From Sphingomonas alpina (GTDB lineage: Bacteria; Pseudomonadota; Alphaproteobacteria; Sphingomonadales; Sphingomonadaceae), in NCBI RefSeq assembly GCF_014490665.1, contig NZ_CP061038.1, forward strand, positions 4,424,501-4,488,500: a stretch of DNA of 64,000 nt, in the 5' to 3' direction. Of this stretch, positions 46,299 to 55,400 are shown piece by piece. The notes beneath the pieces were generated by a model, which saw only the letters and a list, made by a program, of their open reading frames with translations, ran no database searches and had not been told where the DNA came from. How positions within the stretch are numbered: position 1 is the first letter of the stretch; each line of letters begins with the position of its first letter. A program made the translations under genes and the position numbers.

Positions 46299-47206
46299 CC
46301 GAACAGGACCGCGGACAAACGGCGGCGCTGCGCCGACACCCAGGGATCTTCGAGCCCGACCACGTCGAACAATTTGAGCAATTGCGTGCGTGCTGCGCCT
46401 TCGTTCCAGTCGCGATCGGCCGCGATGATCGCGAGCAGCGACTCGGCCGCCGCATCGCGATCGCCCGCCGCCATCTGCCCGCCCGCCAGCTCGAAACGCT
46501 TGGCATGATCGTCGGGATTGGCCGCGACCTCCGCCGCCAGCCCGGCCAGATCGTCGACCGGCTTGGCGTCGCGCGCCAGCGCCAGCGCCGATTTGGCACG
46601 CTCGATTTCGGGCAGCTTGGCCATCTCTTCGGGCAGCGCGGCGATCGCGGCATCCGCTTCATCGACCCGATTCGCCGCGACCAGCGCGCGTAACCGGCCG
46701 GACAGCACCGCCGGGTGATCGGGCGCCATCTCGGCCAGCTGGTCGAACACCGACAGCGCACGTTCGGCATCACCCTCGGCCAGTACTTGCTCGCCCATCG
46801 CAATCAGCGGCTCGAGCTCGGCCTCAAGGCTCGCGGCCTCGCTCTGGATCGGCAATTGCTTGAGGATCTGGTCGAGCATCACGCGCAGCTGCGATTCGGT
46901 TCGCGCCGGGGTCAGGTCGGCGACCAGCTGCCCCTGGAACATCGCATAGACGGTCGGGATCGACTTGATCTGGAACTGGGCCGAGATGAACTGATTCTTG
47001 TCGGTATCGACCTTGGCCAGCACCACGCCCTTGTCGGCATAGGCGTCGGCGACCTTTTCCAGGATCGGGGTCAGCGCCTTGCATGGCCCGCACCATTCGG
47101 CCCAGAAATCGATAATCACGAGGCTCGTCATCGACGGCTCGACCACGTCGCGGCGGAAAGCCTCAACGGCTTCGCGGTCGGTGGCGCTCATTCCAAGGGT
47201 AGCCAA
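46295..47206 (-). CDS. Thioredoxin with C-terminal TPR region (YbbN/CnoX-like)
   Basis: Protein of 303 aa. The thioredoxin domain (to about 115) has WAEWCGPCKALTPILE as active site, and a TPR-like helical region follows (about 125-303; e.g. LAEGDAERALSVFDQLAEMA). The layout matches YbbN/CnoX, a redox chaperone. The start is taken as TTG at 47206 (TTGGCTACC, with GGAG seven bases upstream), giving MATLGMSATD; an ATG at 47191 or a TTG at 47218 are alternatives. Confidence 0.88.
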   Translation of the reverse strand: MATLGMSATDREAVEAFRRDVVEPSMTSLVIIDFWAEWCGPCKALTPILEKVADAYADKGVVLAKVDTDKNQFISAQFQIKSIPTVYAMFQGQLVADLTPARTESQLRVMLDQILKQLPIQSEAASLEAELEPLIAMGEQVLAEGDAERALSVFDQLAEMAPDHPAVLSGRLRALVAANRVDEADAAIAALPEEMAKLPEIERAKSALALARDAKPVDDLAGLAAEVAANPDDHAKRFELAGGQMAAGDRDAAAESLLAIIAADRDWNEGAARTQLLKLFDVVGLEDPWVSAQRRRLSAVLFG

Positions 47207-47384
47207 GTCACACTCCAATATCGCAGCTGTCGGGGTATGGGGCCTTATGTGGGCGCTTGGGCGCTCAAGCCAACCCTTTTCATGGGGAATGCGGATACGG
47301 CCGAGTTGGGGCTTGCCGGACCGGAAAGCCGCTGCTAGAGGCCACCGCCTTACCCGCCCGGTCCGTGACCGGTCAGGCGCCAGA

Positions 47385-47459
47385 GCGGGCGTAGCTCAGG
47401 GGTAGAGCACAACCTTGCCAAGGTTGGGGTCGAGGGTTCGAATCCCTTCGCCCGCTCCA
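47385..47459 (+). tRNA. tRNA-Gly (GCC)
   Basis: Seventy-five bases including encoded CCA. The acceptor stem pairs GCGGGCG (47385-47391) with CGCCCGC (47449-47455). The anticodon stem is CAACC/GGTTG (47410-47414 with 47422-47426), the anticodon GCC is at 47417-47419, and the T loop GTTCGAATC is intact. This decodes GGC and GGT glycine codons. Confidence 0.95.
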
Positions 47460-47576
47460 GTTTTCAGGATCGAAAACTGCCGTTCGTCGCAATCGCGACG
47501 ATACCGTCCGGAATCACCATGATGCCGATCCACGCCGGGGCTCGCCAGCGGCGAATCGCGCCGCTACCGAGCGGCG

Positions 47577-48701
47577 ATGTCGATGCTGTCGGTTCATCAG
47601 GAAAATCTCGCCCAGCTTGCGGCGCAGGGCCGGTTGCGGTCGCTCGTCCCGCGCCATGGCGTCGATTTCGCCTCCAACGACTATCTTGCGCTCGCGTCGT
47701 CGTCGCGACTTCGCGATGCCGTTGCCAAGGCGCTGAGCGAAGGCGTGTCGATCGGATCGGGTGGATCGCGGCTGTTGCGTGGTAACGACCCGGAGCATGA
47801 AGCGCTTGAGCAGGAGGCCGCGCGTTTCTTCGGCGCGGAGACGGCGCTATTCTTTTCCAGCGGCTATGTCGCCAACGCCGCGCTATTCGCGACGCTGCCG
47901 CAACGCGGCGACCTTGTCGTGCATGACGCGCTCGTCCATGCCAGTGCGCACGAAGGCATGCGGCTCAGCCGCGCCGAGCATGTCTCCGTTCCTCACAACG
48001 ATGTCGATGCCTTCGAGGACGCGATCTCGCGCTGGCGGCATGCCGGTGGAGCCGGCCGGGCATGGATCGCGGTCGAGAGCCTGTACAGCATGGACGGCGA
48101 CCGCGCGCCGCTCGCGGCGTTGGCCGACCTGGCGGACCGGCATGATGCGTTCCTGCTGATCGATGAGGCGCATGCGACCGGCGTGTTCGGCACGATGGGG
48201 CGCGGCCTGGCGGAGGCGTTTGAGGGACGCGAAAATGTCCTGACTCTGCGCACCTGCGGCAAGGCGCTGGGTTGCGAGGGGGCCTTGCTGTGCGGACCCG
48301 CCGTGCTGCGCGACTTTCTGGTCAATCGCGGGCGCGGCTTCATCTTCTCCACTGCGCCATCGCCGCTGATGGCGCGGGCGGTGCGCGCGAGTCTGGATAT
48401 CCTAGCCGATGAGCCCGAGCGCCGGGACCGGCTCCGCTCGCTGATTGACTATGCGGAACGAGGGCTCGCGCCGGTCGGTGTCGCGCCTACCGGGTCGCAG
48501 ATCCTGCCGCTGGTGCTGGGCGACGATGCGACGACGATGCGCGTGGCCGGTGCGGTGCAGGCCGCCGGATTCGACGTCCGCGGCATCCGCCCGCCGACTG
48601 TCCCGGCAAACACTGCGCGGCTGCGTATCTCGCTGACGCTCAATGTGACGCCGGCGCAGATCGATGCGCTGGCCGACGCGCTTCGGGACGCACTGCAATG
48701 A
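47577..48701 (+). CDS. bioF: 8-amino-7-oxononanoate synthase
   Basis: BioF of 374 aa, a PLP enzyme condensing pimeloyl-ACP/CoA with alanine. The PLP lysine is K229 in TCGKALGCEGA. FASNDYLALAS near the start and LLIDEAHATGVFG in the core are typical. It is the first gene of bioF-bioD-bioA, each overlapping the next by four bases. ATG at 47577. bioB is not in the window. Confidence 0.93.
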   Translation: MSMLSVHQENLAQLAAQGRLRSLVPRHGVDFASNDYLALASSSRLRDAVAKALSEGVSIGSGGSRLLRGNDPEHEALEQEAARFFGAETALFFSSGYVANAALFATLPQRGDLVVHDALVHASAHEGMRLSRAEHVSVPHNDVDAFEDAISRWRHAGGAGRAWIAVESLYSMDGDRAPLAALADLADRHDAFLLIDEAHATGVFGTMGRGLAEAFEGRENVLTLRTCGKALGCEGALLCGPAVLRDFLVNRGRGFIFSTAPSPLMARAVRASLDILADEPERRDRLRSLIDYAERGLAPVGVAPTGSQILPLVLGDDATTMRVAGAVQAAGFDVRGIRPPTVPANTARLRISLTLNVTPAQIDALADALRDALQ

Positions 48702-49339
48702 ACAGGACAGTGGTCCATCGGACGATCATCGTCACCGGGACCGATACCGATGTCGGCAAGACGGTGTTCGCGGCGGCGCTGACCGCCGCGCTTGGCGCAT
48801 CCTACTGGAAGCCGGTCCAGGCCGGGCTGGAGGAAGGCGGCGATACCTCGACCGTTGCGCGGCTCGGTGGTCTTCCACCCGAGCGCATTCTGCCCGAAGC
48901 ATATCGCCTGACCACGCCCTGCTCGCCGCATCGTGCCGCGCAGATCGACGGCGTCGCGATCGATACCGGGAGGTTGAGGGTTCCGGCGGTCGAAGGGCCG
49001 CTGATCATCGAGGGGGCGGGCGGTGTGCTCGTGCCGGTGACGCCGGACCTGTTGTTCGCCGACCTGTTCGCGCGCTGGCAGCATCCGGTGGTGCTGGTCG
49101 CGCGCACCGGGCTCGGCACGATCAACCATAGCCTGTTGTCGATCGAAGCGCTGCGGCGGCGCGACGTGCCGATCCTCGGCATTGCCTTTATCGGCGATCC
49201 GGTCGAGGACAGCGAAGCGACCATTGCCCGCCTCGGCGGGGTGCGCCGCCTCGGACGCCTGCCGCATCTGCCCCAGCTCGACGTCACGACCCTGGTGGCG
49301 GCATTCCAGGCCCATTTCACTCTCAAGGACTTCCAGTGA
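48698..49339 (+). CDS. bioD: Dethiobiotin synthase
   Basis: BioD of 213 aa, closing the ureido ring of dethiobiotin with CO2 and ATP. The P-loop is VTGTDTDVGKTVFAAALTAA near residues 9-28; SYWKPVQAGLEEGGDT and IIEGAGGVLVPVT follow. ATG at 48698 overlaps the bioF stop. A few residues upstream are MNRTVVHRTI, so the first strand starts late. Confidence 0.93.
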   Translation: MNRTVVHRTIIVTGTDTDVGKTVFAAALTAALGASYWKPVQAGLEEGGDTSTVARLGGLPPERILPEAYRLTTPCSPHRAAQIDGVAIDTGRLRVPAVEGPLIIEGAGGVLVPVTPDLLFADLFARWQHPVVLVARTGLGTINHSLLSIEALRRRDVPILGIAFIGDPVEDSEATIARLGGVRRLGRLPHLPQLDVTTLVAAFQAHFTLKDFQ

Positions 49340-50589
49340 GCGATTCGCCCGTCTGGCATCCCTTCACTCAGCACGGACTGGGCGAGCCGATACCGCTGGT
49401 TACGCATGGCGAAGGTGCTGCGCTGTACACCGCCGATGGCCGGCGGATCATCGACGCGATTTCGTCCTGGTGGGTCACCACGCATGGTCACCGCCATCCG
49501 CGCATCATGGCGGCGATCGCCGAGCAAGCGGGAAAGCTCGACCAGATCATCTTCGCCGGCTGGACGCATGAGCCGGCCGAATCGCTCGCGCGCGGGCTGT
49601 GCGAGGTCATGCCGGCGGCGCTCACCCGCGTCTTCTTCTCCGATTCGGGATCGACCAGCGTCGAGGTCGCGCTGAAAATGGCGCTTGGCTATTGGCTCAG
49701 CCGGGGTGAACGGCGCGACCGCATCGTGGTGATGCAGCACAGCTATCATGGCGACACGATCGGCGCGATGTCGGTCGGCGCGCGCGGTGTGTTCAACCAG
49801 GCCTATGAGCCATTGCTGTTCGATGTCGCGACGATCCCCTTTCCCGTCGCCGGGGCGGAACAGCGCACGCTTGATGCGCTGGAGGTGGTCTGCCGGACCG
49901 GGCCGGCGGCGTTCATCGTCGAGCCGCTGGTGCTCGGCGCTGGCGGCATGCTTTTCTATTCCTCGACCGTGCTGGCCGAGATGCGGCGCATCTGCGCGCA
50001 CCATAATGTGCTGTTCATCGCCGATGAGGTGATGACCGGCTGGGGCCGCACCGGTACCTTGCTGGCGTGCGAGCAGGCGGATGTGGTGCCCGATATAGTG
50101 TGCCTGTCGAAGGGGTTGACCGGCGGCGCGCTGCCGCTTGCCGTGACCATGGCGAGCGAACCGATATTCCAGGCGCATTATGCCACCGACCGCGCGCGAA
50201 TGTTCTTCCACTCATCAAGCTACACCGCCAATCCGATCGCCTGCGCTGCCGCCAATGCCAATCTTGCCATCTGGCGCGACGAGCCGGTGCGCGAGCGTAT
50301 CGCCGATCTCGCTCGCCGCCAGCAGGGCTGGATCGACAGCCTTGCCGGGCAACGCGGCGTTCGCGGTGCGCGCGTGCTCGGGACGATCGCGGCAATCGAG
50401 ATCGAGGGCGAGGACGGCTATCTCTCCGATCTCGGCCCGCGCTTGCTTGGCTTCTTCCGTGAACGCGACTTGCTGCTCCGGCCACTCGGCAACACCGTCT
50501 ATGTCATGCCGCCCTATTGCATCGACGATGCCGATCTCGGCGCGATCCATGCCGCCATCGCACAGGCGGTCGAGGCGTTCAGTTCCTGA
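49336..50589 (+). CDS. bioA: Adenosylmethionine--8-amino-7-oxononanoate transaminase
   Basis: BioA of 417 aa, a class III aminotransferase using SAM as amino donor. The PLP lysine is K259 in VCLSKGLTGGALPLAVTM, and WHPFTQHGLGEPIPLVTHGE opens the protein. ISSWWVTTHGHRHP is the substrate-side block. The GTG start at 49336 overlaps the bioD stop. A long palindrome (50603-50639) follows its stop. Confidence 0.94.
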   Translation: MSDSPVWHPFTQHGLGEPIPLVTHGEGAALYTADGRRIIDAISSWWVTTHGHRHPRIMAAIAEQAGKLDQIIFAGWTHEPAESLARGLCEVMPAALTRVFFSDSGSTSVEVALKMALGYWLSRGERRDRIVVMQHSYHGDTIGAMSVGARGVFNQAYEPLLFDVATIPFPVAGAEQRTLDALEVVCRTGPAAFIVEPLVLGAGGMLFYSSTVLAEMRRICAHHNVLFIADEVMTGWGRTGTLLACEQADVVPDIVCLSKGLTGGALPLAVTMASEPIFQAHYATDRARMFFHSSSYTANPIACAAANANLAIWRDEPVRERIADLARRQQGWIDSLAGQRGVRGARVLGTIAAIEIEGEDGYLSDLGPRLLGFFRERDLLLRPLGNTVYVMPPYCIDDADLGAIHAAIAQAVEAFSS

Positions 50590-50602
50590 GATTGTTGACC
50601 AA

Positions 50603-50639
50603 CCTAAAGCTATTAGCCATATTGGCTAATAGCTTTAGG
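50603..50639. promoter_or_regulatory. 37-bp palindromic operator before the TetR gene
   Basis: Seventeen-base arms (CCTAAAGCTATTAGCCA at 50603-50619 and its exact complement at 50623-50639) with a 3-nt centre TAT. It is 14 bases before the TetR start and its right end overlaps the AGGAG ribosome site (50637-50641). This is AT-richer than its surroundings. Binding of the TetR protein here would give tight autorepression of the TetR-hydrolase operon. A terminator role for bioA is less likely because no T-run follows. Confidence 0.75.
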
Positions 50640-50652
50640 AGTAAGATATTTC

Positions 50653-51228
50653 ATGGTACGTGCGGGACTGACAACGGAGCGGCTGGTTCTCGCCGGCGCG
50701 GCATTGGCCGACGAAGCGGGGTTTGACGCCGTGACGCCATCGACGCTGGCGAAGCGGTTCGACGTCAAGGTCGCCAGCCTCTACTCGCATGTGGCCGGTG
50801 CGCACGACCTGAAGAGGCGCGTCGCGCTGCTGGCGCTCGACGAACTCGCTGGCCTTGCTGCGGATGCGGTGGCCGGCCGGTCCGGCAAGGGCGCGCTGGT
50901 CGCGCTGGCCAATGTCCATCGCGACTTCGCCCGCGACCATCCCGGTCTCTTCGCCGCAACCCGGTTTCCGCTCGACAGCGAAACTGCCGCGGCCAGCGGT
51001 GGCGTCCGGCTTGCGCAGATGATCCGTGCCGTTCTGCGCGGCTATGACCTGGCCGAGCCGGAACAGACTCACGCCGTCCGGTTGCTGGGCAGCGTATTCC
51101 TCGGCTTTGTAACGCTGGAGCTTGGCGGAAGCTTCAGCCACAGCGCGCCGGAACCACAGGAGTCCTGGGGGCGGACGCTGGACGCGCTGGACGCTGTTCT
51201 GCGGCATTGGCCACAGGTGTCAGGGTGA
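50653..51228 (+). CDS. TetR family transcriptional regulator
   Basis: Regulator of 191 aa. The N-terminal HTH occupies about residues 8-55 (LVLAGAALADEAGFDAVTPS, then LAKRFDVKVASLYSHVAGAH); the rest is a ligand-binding helical domain of the WHG/TetR_C_33 kind. The ligand is unknown. ATG at 50653. The palindrome directly upstream is the likely operator. The next gene overlaps the stop, so the regulator and the SGNH-like hydrolase form one transcript. Confidence 0.9.
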   Translation: MVRAGLTTERLVLAGAALADEAGFDAVTPSTLAKRFDVKVASLYSHVAGAHDLKRRVALLALDELAGLAADAVAGRSGKGALVALANVHRDFARDHPGLFAATRFPLDSETAAASGGVRLAQMIRAVLRGYDLAEPEQTHAVRLLGSVFLGFVTLELGGSFSHSAPEPQESWGRTLDALDAVLRHWPQVSG

Positions 51229-52370
51229 GCTGGATCGCCACACCGATCACACCGGACATGGTGCGCGGCGCGATCGAGCTGGAGCATACCGGCCATGGCG
51301 TGCTGCCGCACCGCCTGCCGGCCTGGGCGCGGGCGCAGTGCGCCGACCCGCAACTGGCGATGGTCGAAGTCCAGCCTTCGGGGGTTCGGCTCGTCTTCCG
51401 TACCGGTGCGACGATGATCGAACTCGACGCGCTTGCCACCCGCCGCGTCTATGCGGGCGTGCCGCCGCGACCGCCCGGCATCTATGACCTGTGCATCGAT
51501 GGCCGGCTGGCGGCGCAGACCAGCCTGGATGGCGGCAACATCCTGCATATCGATATGGCGACCGGCGCCACCTCGATCGAAACCGGGCCTGCCGGAACGT
51601 TGCGCTTCGCGGACCTTCCCGCGGGCATGAAGCAGATCGAGCTCTGGCTGCCGCATAACGAAGTCAGTGAACTCATCGCACTGCGCACCAATGCCCCGGT
51701 TGAGGCCAGTGCCGCGCGCCGCGCGCCGCTGTGGCTGCATCATGGCAGTTCGATCAGCCATGGTTCCGACGCCGCCAGCCCGACCGGCATCTGGCCGGTC
51801 ATCGCCGCGACGCTTGCCGGCGTCGAGCTGGTCAATCTGGGCTTTGGCGGGGGCGCCTTGCTTGATCCCTTCGTCGCGCGCGTCATGCGCGACACGCCGG
51901 CGGACCTGATCAGCGTGAAGATCGGCATCAACCTGGTGAATGCCGATCTGATGCGGCTGCGCGCCTTTGGCCCTGCGGTTCATGGCTTTCTGGATAGGAT
52001 CCGCGATGGGCATCCGGTGACGCCTTTGCTGGTGGTGTCACCGATCCTCTGTCCGATTCACGAAGACACCCCCGGGCCAGTCGCACCCGATTTTGCCGAA
52101 GGGCAGCTTCGCTTTCGCGCGACGGGCGATCCGGCGGATGTGGCAAGCGGCAAGCTGACGCTCGCCGTCATCCGCGACGCATTGGCGCAGATCGTGGAAC
52201 AGCGCGCGGCAAGTGATCGCAACATTCACTATCTCGATGGGCGCGACCTGTATGGCGTTGCCGACCAGGCGGCATTGCCCTTGCCCGATCGGCTTCATCC
52301 CGATGCCGCGACTCACCGCCTGATCGGTGAGCGCTTTGCGAAGTTGGGACTGGGGCTGATCAACCGGTGA
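51225..52370 (+). CDS. SGNH/GDSL-family hydrolase
   Basis: Protein of about 381 aa starting at the GTG 51225 (VSWIATPITPDMV), which overlaps the TetR stop. The N-terminal part (to about 160) is beta-rich, like a carbohydrate-binding or jelly-roll module. The SGNH domain follows: block I is LWLHHGSSISHGSDA (serine nucleophile likely in HGSSISHG), block II NLGFGGGALLD, block III KIGINLVNAD and block V has DRLHPDAATH. No signal peptide. Substrate unknown, possibly an acylated sugar or ester xenobiotic given the TetR and MFS neighbours. Confidence 0.8.
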   Translation: MSWIATPITPDMVRGAIELEHTGHGVLPHRLPAWARAQCADPQLAMVEVQPSGVRLVFRTGATMIELDALATRRVYAGVPPRPPGIYDLCIDGRLAAQTSLDGGNILHIDMATGATSIETGPAGTLRFADLPAGMKQIELWLPHNEVSELIALRTNAPVEASAARRAPLWLHHGSSISHGSDAASPTGIWPVIAATLAGVELVNLGFGGGALLDPFVARVMRDTPADLISVKIGINLVNADLMRLRAFGPAVHGFLDRIRDGHPVTPLLVVSPILCPIHEDTPGPVAPDFAEGQLRFRATGDPADVASGKLTLAVIRDALAQIVEQRAASDRNIHYLDGRDLYGVADQAALPLPDRLHPDAATHRLIGERFAKLGLGLINR

Positions 52371-52398
52371 AGTTGCGCCGCGCAACTCCGGCCTGACG

Positions 52399-53811
52399 TC
52401 AGTCTTGCCGCCTCGCGCCGTCCAGGGTCAGGAAGGCAATGCCGCCCGACGCCACCGCGAGCACTGCGCAGATCAACGCCGCCGCCTGGAACGCGGAGGT
52501 CAGCGCCGCGCCGACCTGCGCGATCACGGCGCCGGTCAATGCCGTGGCGATCAGCCCGCCGGTGCGGGCGATTGCGCTGTTGAAGCCGGAAGCGGTGCCA
52601 GTATGCCGCTCATCGACCGAGGAGAGGACTGCGGTAGTCAGCGGGGCGACAGCGCCCGCCATGCCAAGCGCGATCACCACCATGCCGGGCAGCACGCTGG
52701 TCCAGTAGCTTGCCTGCGGATCGACCCGCACCATCAAGGCGAAGCCGATGCCGGTAACGACCGGGCCGATGGTCAACGGCCAGCGCGGGCCGATCCGCTC
52801 GGTGGTCCGGCCCATCAGCCGTGACGCGCCGCCGATCACGATCGAAAAGGGCAGCAATGCCATGCCGGCCTGAAACGGGGTGTAGCCGCCGCCGACGATC
52901 AGCAGATAAGGCAACAGCACGAGCAGCCCGCCGAGCGCGCCATACAGCAGGAAGGTCAGCGCAGTCAGGCCGACAAAGGCGCGCGAGCCGAACAGCGATA
53001 GCGGCATCATCGCGCGGTCGCCGCGGCGGTGCTCGGTGAGCAGGAACAGGCCGAGCAGTACGATGCCGGCGCCGGTGCCGATCCATACCATCGCGCTCGC
53101 TTCGTGATGGCTCGACCACAGGGTCAGCGCCCAGGTCAGTGTGCCGAGTGCGGCGGTGGCAAGCAGCGCGCCGGGCCAGTCGAGCGGTTGTTCACCCTCC
53201 GCGCTCTCGCCGATATAGCGCCACGCGATCAGCATCGCGCCCGCCGCGACCGGCAGGTTGAGCAGGAAGATGAAGCGCCAGCCCAACCCATCGACCAGCC
53301 AGCCGCCGAGCGGTGGTCCGGCCGCACTGGCGATTGCACCCGCCGCCGCCCAGGTGCCGATTGCCCGCCCGCGCGCTTCGCCGGAAAAGGCGTTGCCGAG
53401 GATCGCCAGGCTGTTCGGCATCAGCATCGCCGCGCCGATTCCCTGCACCGCGCGCGCCGCGAGCAATATCGCAAGCGACGGCGCCACCGCGCAGGCGATC
53501 GAGGCGGCGGCGAACAAGGCAGTGCCCGCGATCAGCATCCGCCGCCGGCCGAAATGATCGCCGGCCGCGCCGCCGAGCAGCAGCAGCGCCGACAAGGGCA
53601 GCAGATAGGCGTTGACCGTCCATTGCAAATCGGCCGCGCCGCCGCCGTAGCTCTGCCCGATCGCCGGCAGCGCGACATTGACCACCGAGCCGTCGATAAA
53701 GGCGAGGCTCGACGCCAGGATCGTCGCGGCAAGCGTCCAGTTGGGATGCCCGGTCGTACCGCCCGGGCCAGTTTCGGCCTGGTCGCACGGTGCGGGCAGC
53801 GATGTGCTCAC
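52399..53811 (-). CDS. MFS transporter, DHA2 (EmrB/QacA) family
   Basis: Integral membrane protein of 470 aa with about fourteen hydrophobic segments, as in DHA2 drug-proton antiporters. SLAFIDGSVVNVALPAIGQ is the family's motif D1 in segment 1 and GDHFGRRRMLIAG the motif A loop. The GTG at 53811 overlaps the GNAT stop by four bases. It is convergent with the SGNH-like gene; a hairpin at 52372-52388 lies between them. Substrate unknown. Confidence 0.88.
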   Translation of the reverse strand: MSTSLPAPCDQAETGPGGTTGHPNWTLAATILASSLAFIDGSVVNVALPAIGQSYGGGAADLQWTVNAYLLPLSALLLLGGAAGDHFGRRRMLIAGTALFAAASIACAVAPSLAILLAARAVQGIGAAMLMPNSLAILGNAFSGEARGRAIGTWAAAGAIASAAGPPLGGWLVDGLGWRFIFLLNLPVAAGAMLIAWRYIGESAEGEQPLDWPGALLATAALGTLTWALTLWSSHHEASAMVWIGTGAGIVLLGLFLLTEHRRGDRAMMPLSLFGSRAFVGLTALTFLLYGALGGLLVLLPYLLIVGGGYTPFQAGMALLPFSIVIGGASRLMGRTTERIGPRWPLTIGPVVTGIGFALMVRVDPQASYWTSVLPGMVVIALGMAGAVAPLTTAVLSSVDERHTGTASGFNSAIARTGGLIATALTGAVIAQVGAALTSAFQAAALICAVLAVASGGIAFLTLDGARRQD

Positions 53812-54089
53812 CCGGCGTCCGCGAGCAGGTCGCGTTCTTCGGGATGCCGCTCGAGATAGGCCGTAACGAACTCGCACCGTGGATCGATCTTCAGCCCCTG
53901 CGCGCGAACATCGTCCAGCGCGTGCTTGATCAACCGGCTGGCGATACCTTTGCCCTGCAGCGCGCCCGGCACCACGGTATGGGTGAAGACCACCACATCG
54001 CCGCGCCGTTCATAGGCGGCGATCGCCAGCGCATCATCCTGGTGGAGTTCGTAGCGCTGCTTGGCGGTGTTGTTGACGATCTCGGCCAT
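53808..54089 (-). CDS. GNAT family N-acetyltransferase (YjdJ type)
   Basis: Small protein of 93 aa. RYELHQDDALAIAAYERRGD leads to VVFTHTVVPGALQGKGIASR, which has the acetyl-CoA-binding Q/RxxGxG/A motif (QGKGIA), then LIKHALDDVRAQGLKIDPRC. This is the short GNAT/YjdJ type often annotated only as acetyltransferase. Substrate unknown. The ATG at 54089 is chosen. The 180 bases before it hold only a weak hairpin (around 54131-54152). Confidence 0.82.
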   Translation of the reverse strand: MAEIVNNTAKQRYELHQDDALAIAAYERRGDVVVFTHTVVPGALQGKGIASRLIKHALDDVRAQGLKIDPRCEFVTAYLERHPEERDLLADAG

Positions 54090-54269
54090 GCCGGTTTGTC
54101 GCCGCTTTCCGCCGCCGGGGCAATATCGCTTCCTGTTCCCGCCCGAACAGGGAGGTCGTCCAGTCTTCATCATGAGAAAGAGCGCCGCGAAACCATCGCT
54201 GGCCCCGCATCGCGCCTTATTGCCCGGATCGGGCGTGGTTCTGAATCGATGCCGGGAGTCAGCGCCCGG

Positions 54270-54680
54270 TCAATCGTTGCCGGATCGCTCGATTTCGCCG
54301 GCACAGGTAAAGGCATCGTCGGCGACTGCCTTCAAATCGGCCGCGGTGCGAATGACCACCTGATTACGATCGATCGCCGCCGAGATCTCATCGGCATCGG
54401 CCCGGGCAAACCGGGCCTGCTGCTTCAGCACCGTTTTCCAGCGGGTGGCGAATTGAGCGGTGACGTCATCCAGGCCGAGTGCTTCCGCCTGACGTCGCAG
54501 TGTGGGCGTGCCCAGGCTGGAAACGGCTTTTGTCACGGCCGCGCAATGCGCTGCGCGATCGATTCGCTCGAGTCCAAGCTTGTGACGCGCTTCCTCGGCT
54601 TGATCGGCGGATTGAGGGGCGCGGTCGCACGCGGCGGTCAGCATGAGAAGCAGCGTGGCGGCGCAGCAATCGATTTTCAT
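54270..54680 (-). CDS. Putative lipoprotein, function unknown
   Basis: Protein of 136 aa with a signal peptide (MKIDCCAATLLLMLTAAC) and lipobox TAAC at residues 15-18. The mature part is charged and probably helical, with two further cysteines (HCAAV, FTCAGE). No family recognised. The ATG overlaps the pirin-like stop by four bases, so it is the last gene of the kdpD-kdpE-pirin run. Confidence 0.68.
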   Translation of the reverse strand: MKIDCCAATLLLMLTAACDRAPQSADQAEEARHKLGLERIDRAAHCAAVTKAVSSLGTPTLRRQAEALGLDDVTAQFATRWKTVLKQQARFARADADEISAAIDRNQVVIRTAADLKAVADDAFTCAGEIERSGND

Positions 54681-55381
54681 AGCGATACCGTCTCGACCAC
54701 CAGGATATGCGCCGCATCGAGCGCGCGCAGAGTCAGCGCCCGCTCATGGCGCATGGCGCAGCCATCGCCGGGCCCAAGCGTGAGGTCGCCGACGCGCAAC
54801 CGGCCGGCGAGCACCACGGCATAGGCCATCGCGCCCGGGTCGAACCGGAACGACACCTCCGACCGTCGCCGGATCCGCGCCGCATGGACGCGGGTGGAGC
54901 CGTGGAGTCGCAGCGCGCCGCGGTCTTCCGGCCAGGGGCTGGCGATGACCACCGCCTCGTCGACCTGCGACCGTGTCGGGAACAGGGCAGTCCGATGCAT
55001 CGGTCGGTCCGGCAGCGCATCGGCGCGAATGCGCAGTTCGAAATAATCGGCCGCCCGGATTCCGGGATTGAAATAGCCATGTTCCATGCCGCGCCCCGGC
55101 GAAACGAGCATCACCTCGCCGGTCACCGCACGGCATTTCGGTCCGAAAATGCCACTATGCGCGATCACCCCGTTGCGCACGATGGCAAGACTGTCGACCC
55201 CGTCGATCGGCTGAGCGCGGATCTCGCCGCGCGGCGGCAGCAGATTGTGATTGAGCGTCACCAGGTCGCCCCAGTCGATCCGGCGCAGATCCTGGAAAGC
55301 GCTGAAGGCGAGATGATGCACCGCATCGATCCGCTCGTTGCGGGTGCGGCCATGTGAGTCGAGCGGGCGCAGTTCAATCAT
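54677..55381 (-). CDS. Pirin/cupin family protein
   Basis: Protein of 234 aa with two cupin halves: GDLVTLNHNLLPPRGEIRAQ and NGVIAHSGIFGPK in the first, and MAYAVVLAGRLRVGDLTLGP in the second. The block HGYFNPGIRAADYFELRIRA is pirin-like. Some pirins bind iron and have quercetinase activity; neither is established here. The ATG at 55381 is chosen (MIELRPLDSHGRTR). It follows kdpE by 19 bases. Confidence 0.82.
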   Translation of the reverse strand: MIELRPLDSHGRTRNERIDAVHHLAFSAFQDLRRIDWGDLVTLNHNLLPPRGEIRAQPIDGVDSLAIVRNGVIAHSGIFGPKCRAVTGEVMLVSPGRGMEHGYFNPGIRAADYFELRIRADALPDRPMHRTALFPTRSQVDEAVVIASPWPEDRGALRLHGSTRVHAARIRRRSEVSFRFDPGAMAYAVVLAGRLRVGDLTLGPGDGCAMRHERALTLRALDAAHILVVETVSL

Positions 55382-55400
55382 GATCGGTGGCTCGGGTCCG

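Noticed and set aside
47219..47384. Small coding frame before the tRNA
   Set aside because: The open stretch is short and overlaps the tRNA and the thioredoxin start; no ribosome site supports it.
48802..50211. Long open frame of 469 codons on the minus strand opposite bioD and bioA
   Set aside because: It is antisense to two well-supported biotin genes, has no recognisable domain and its codon use looks like the complement of coding DNA.
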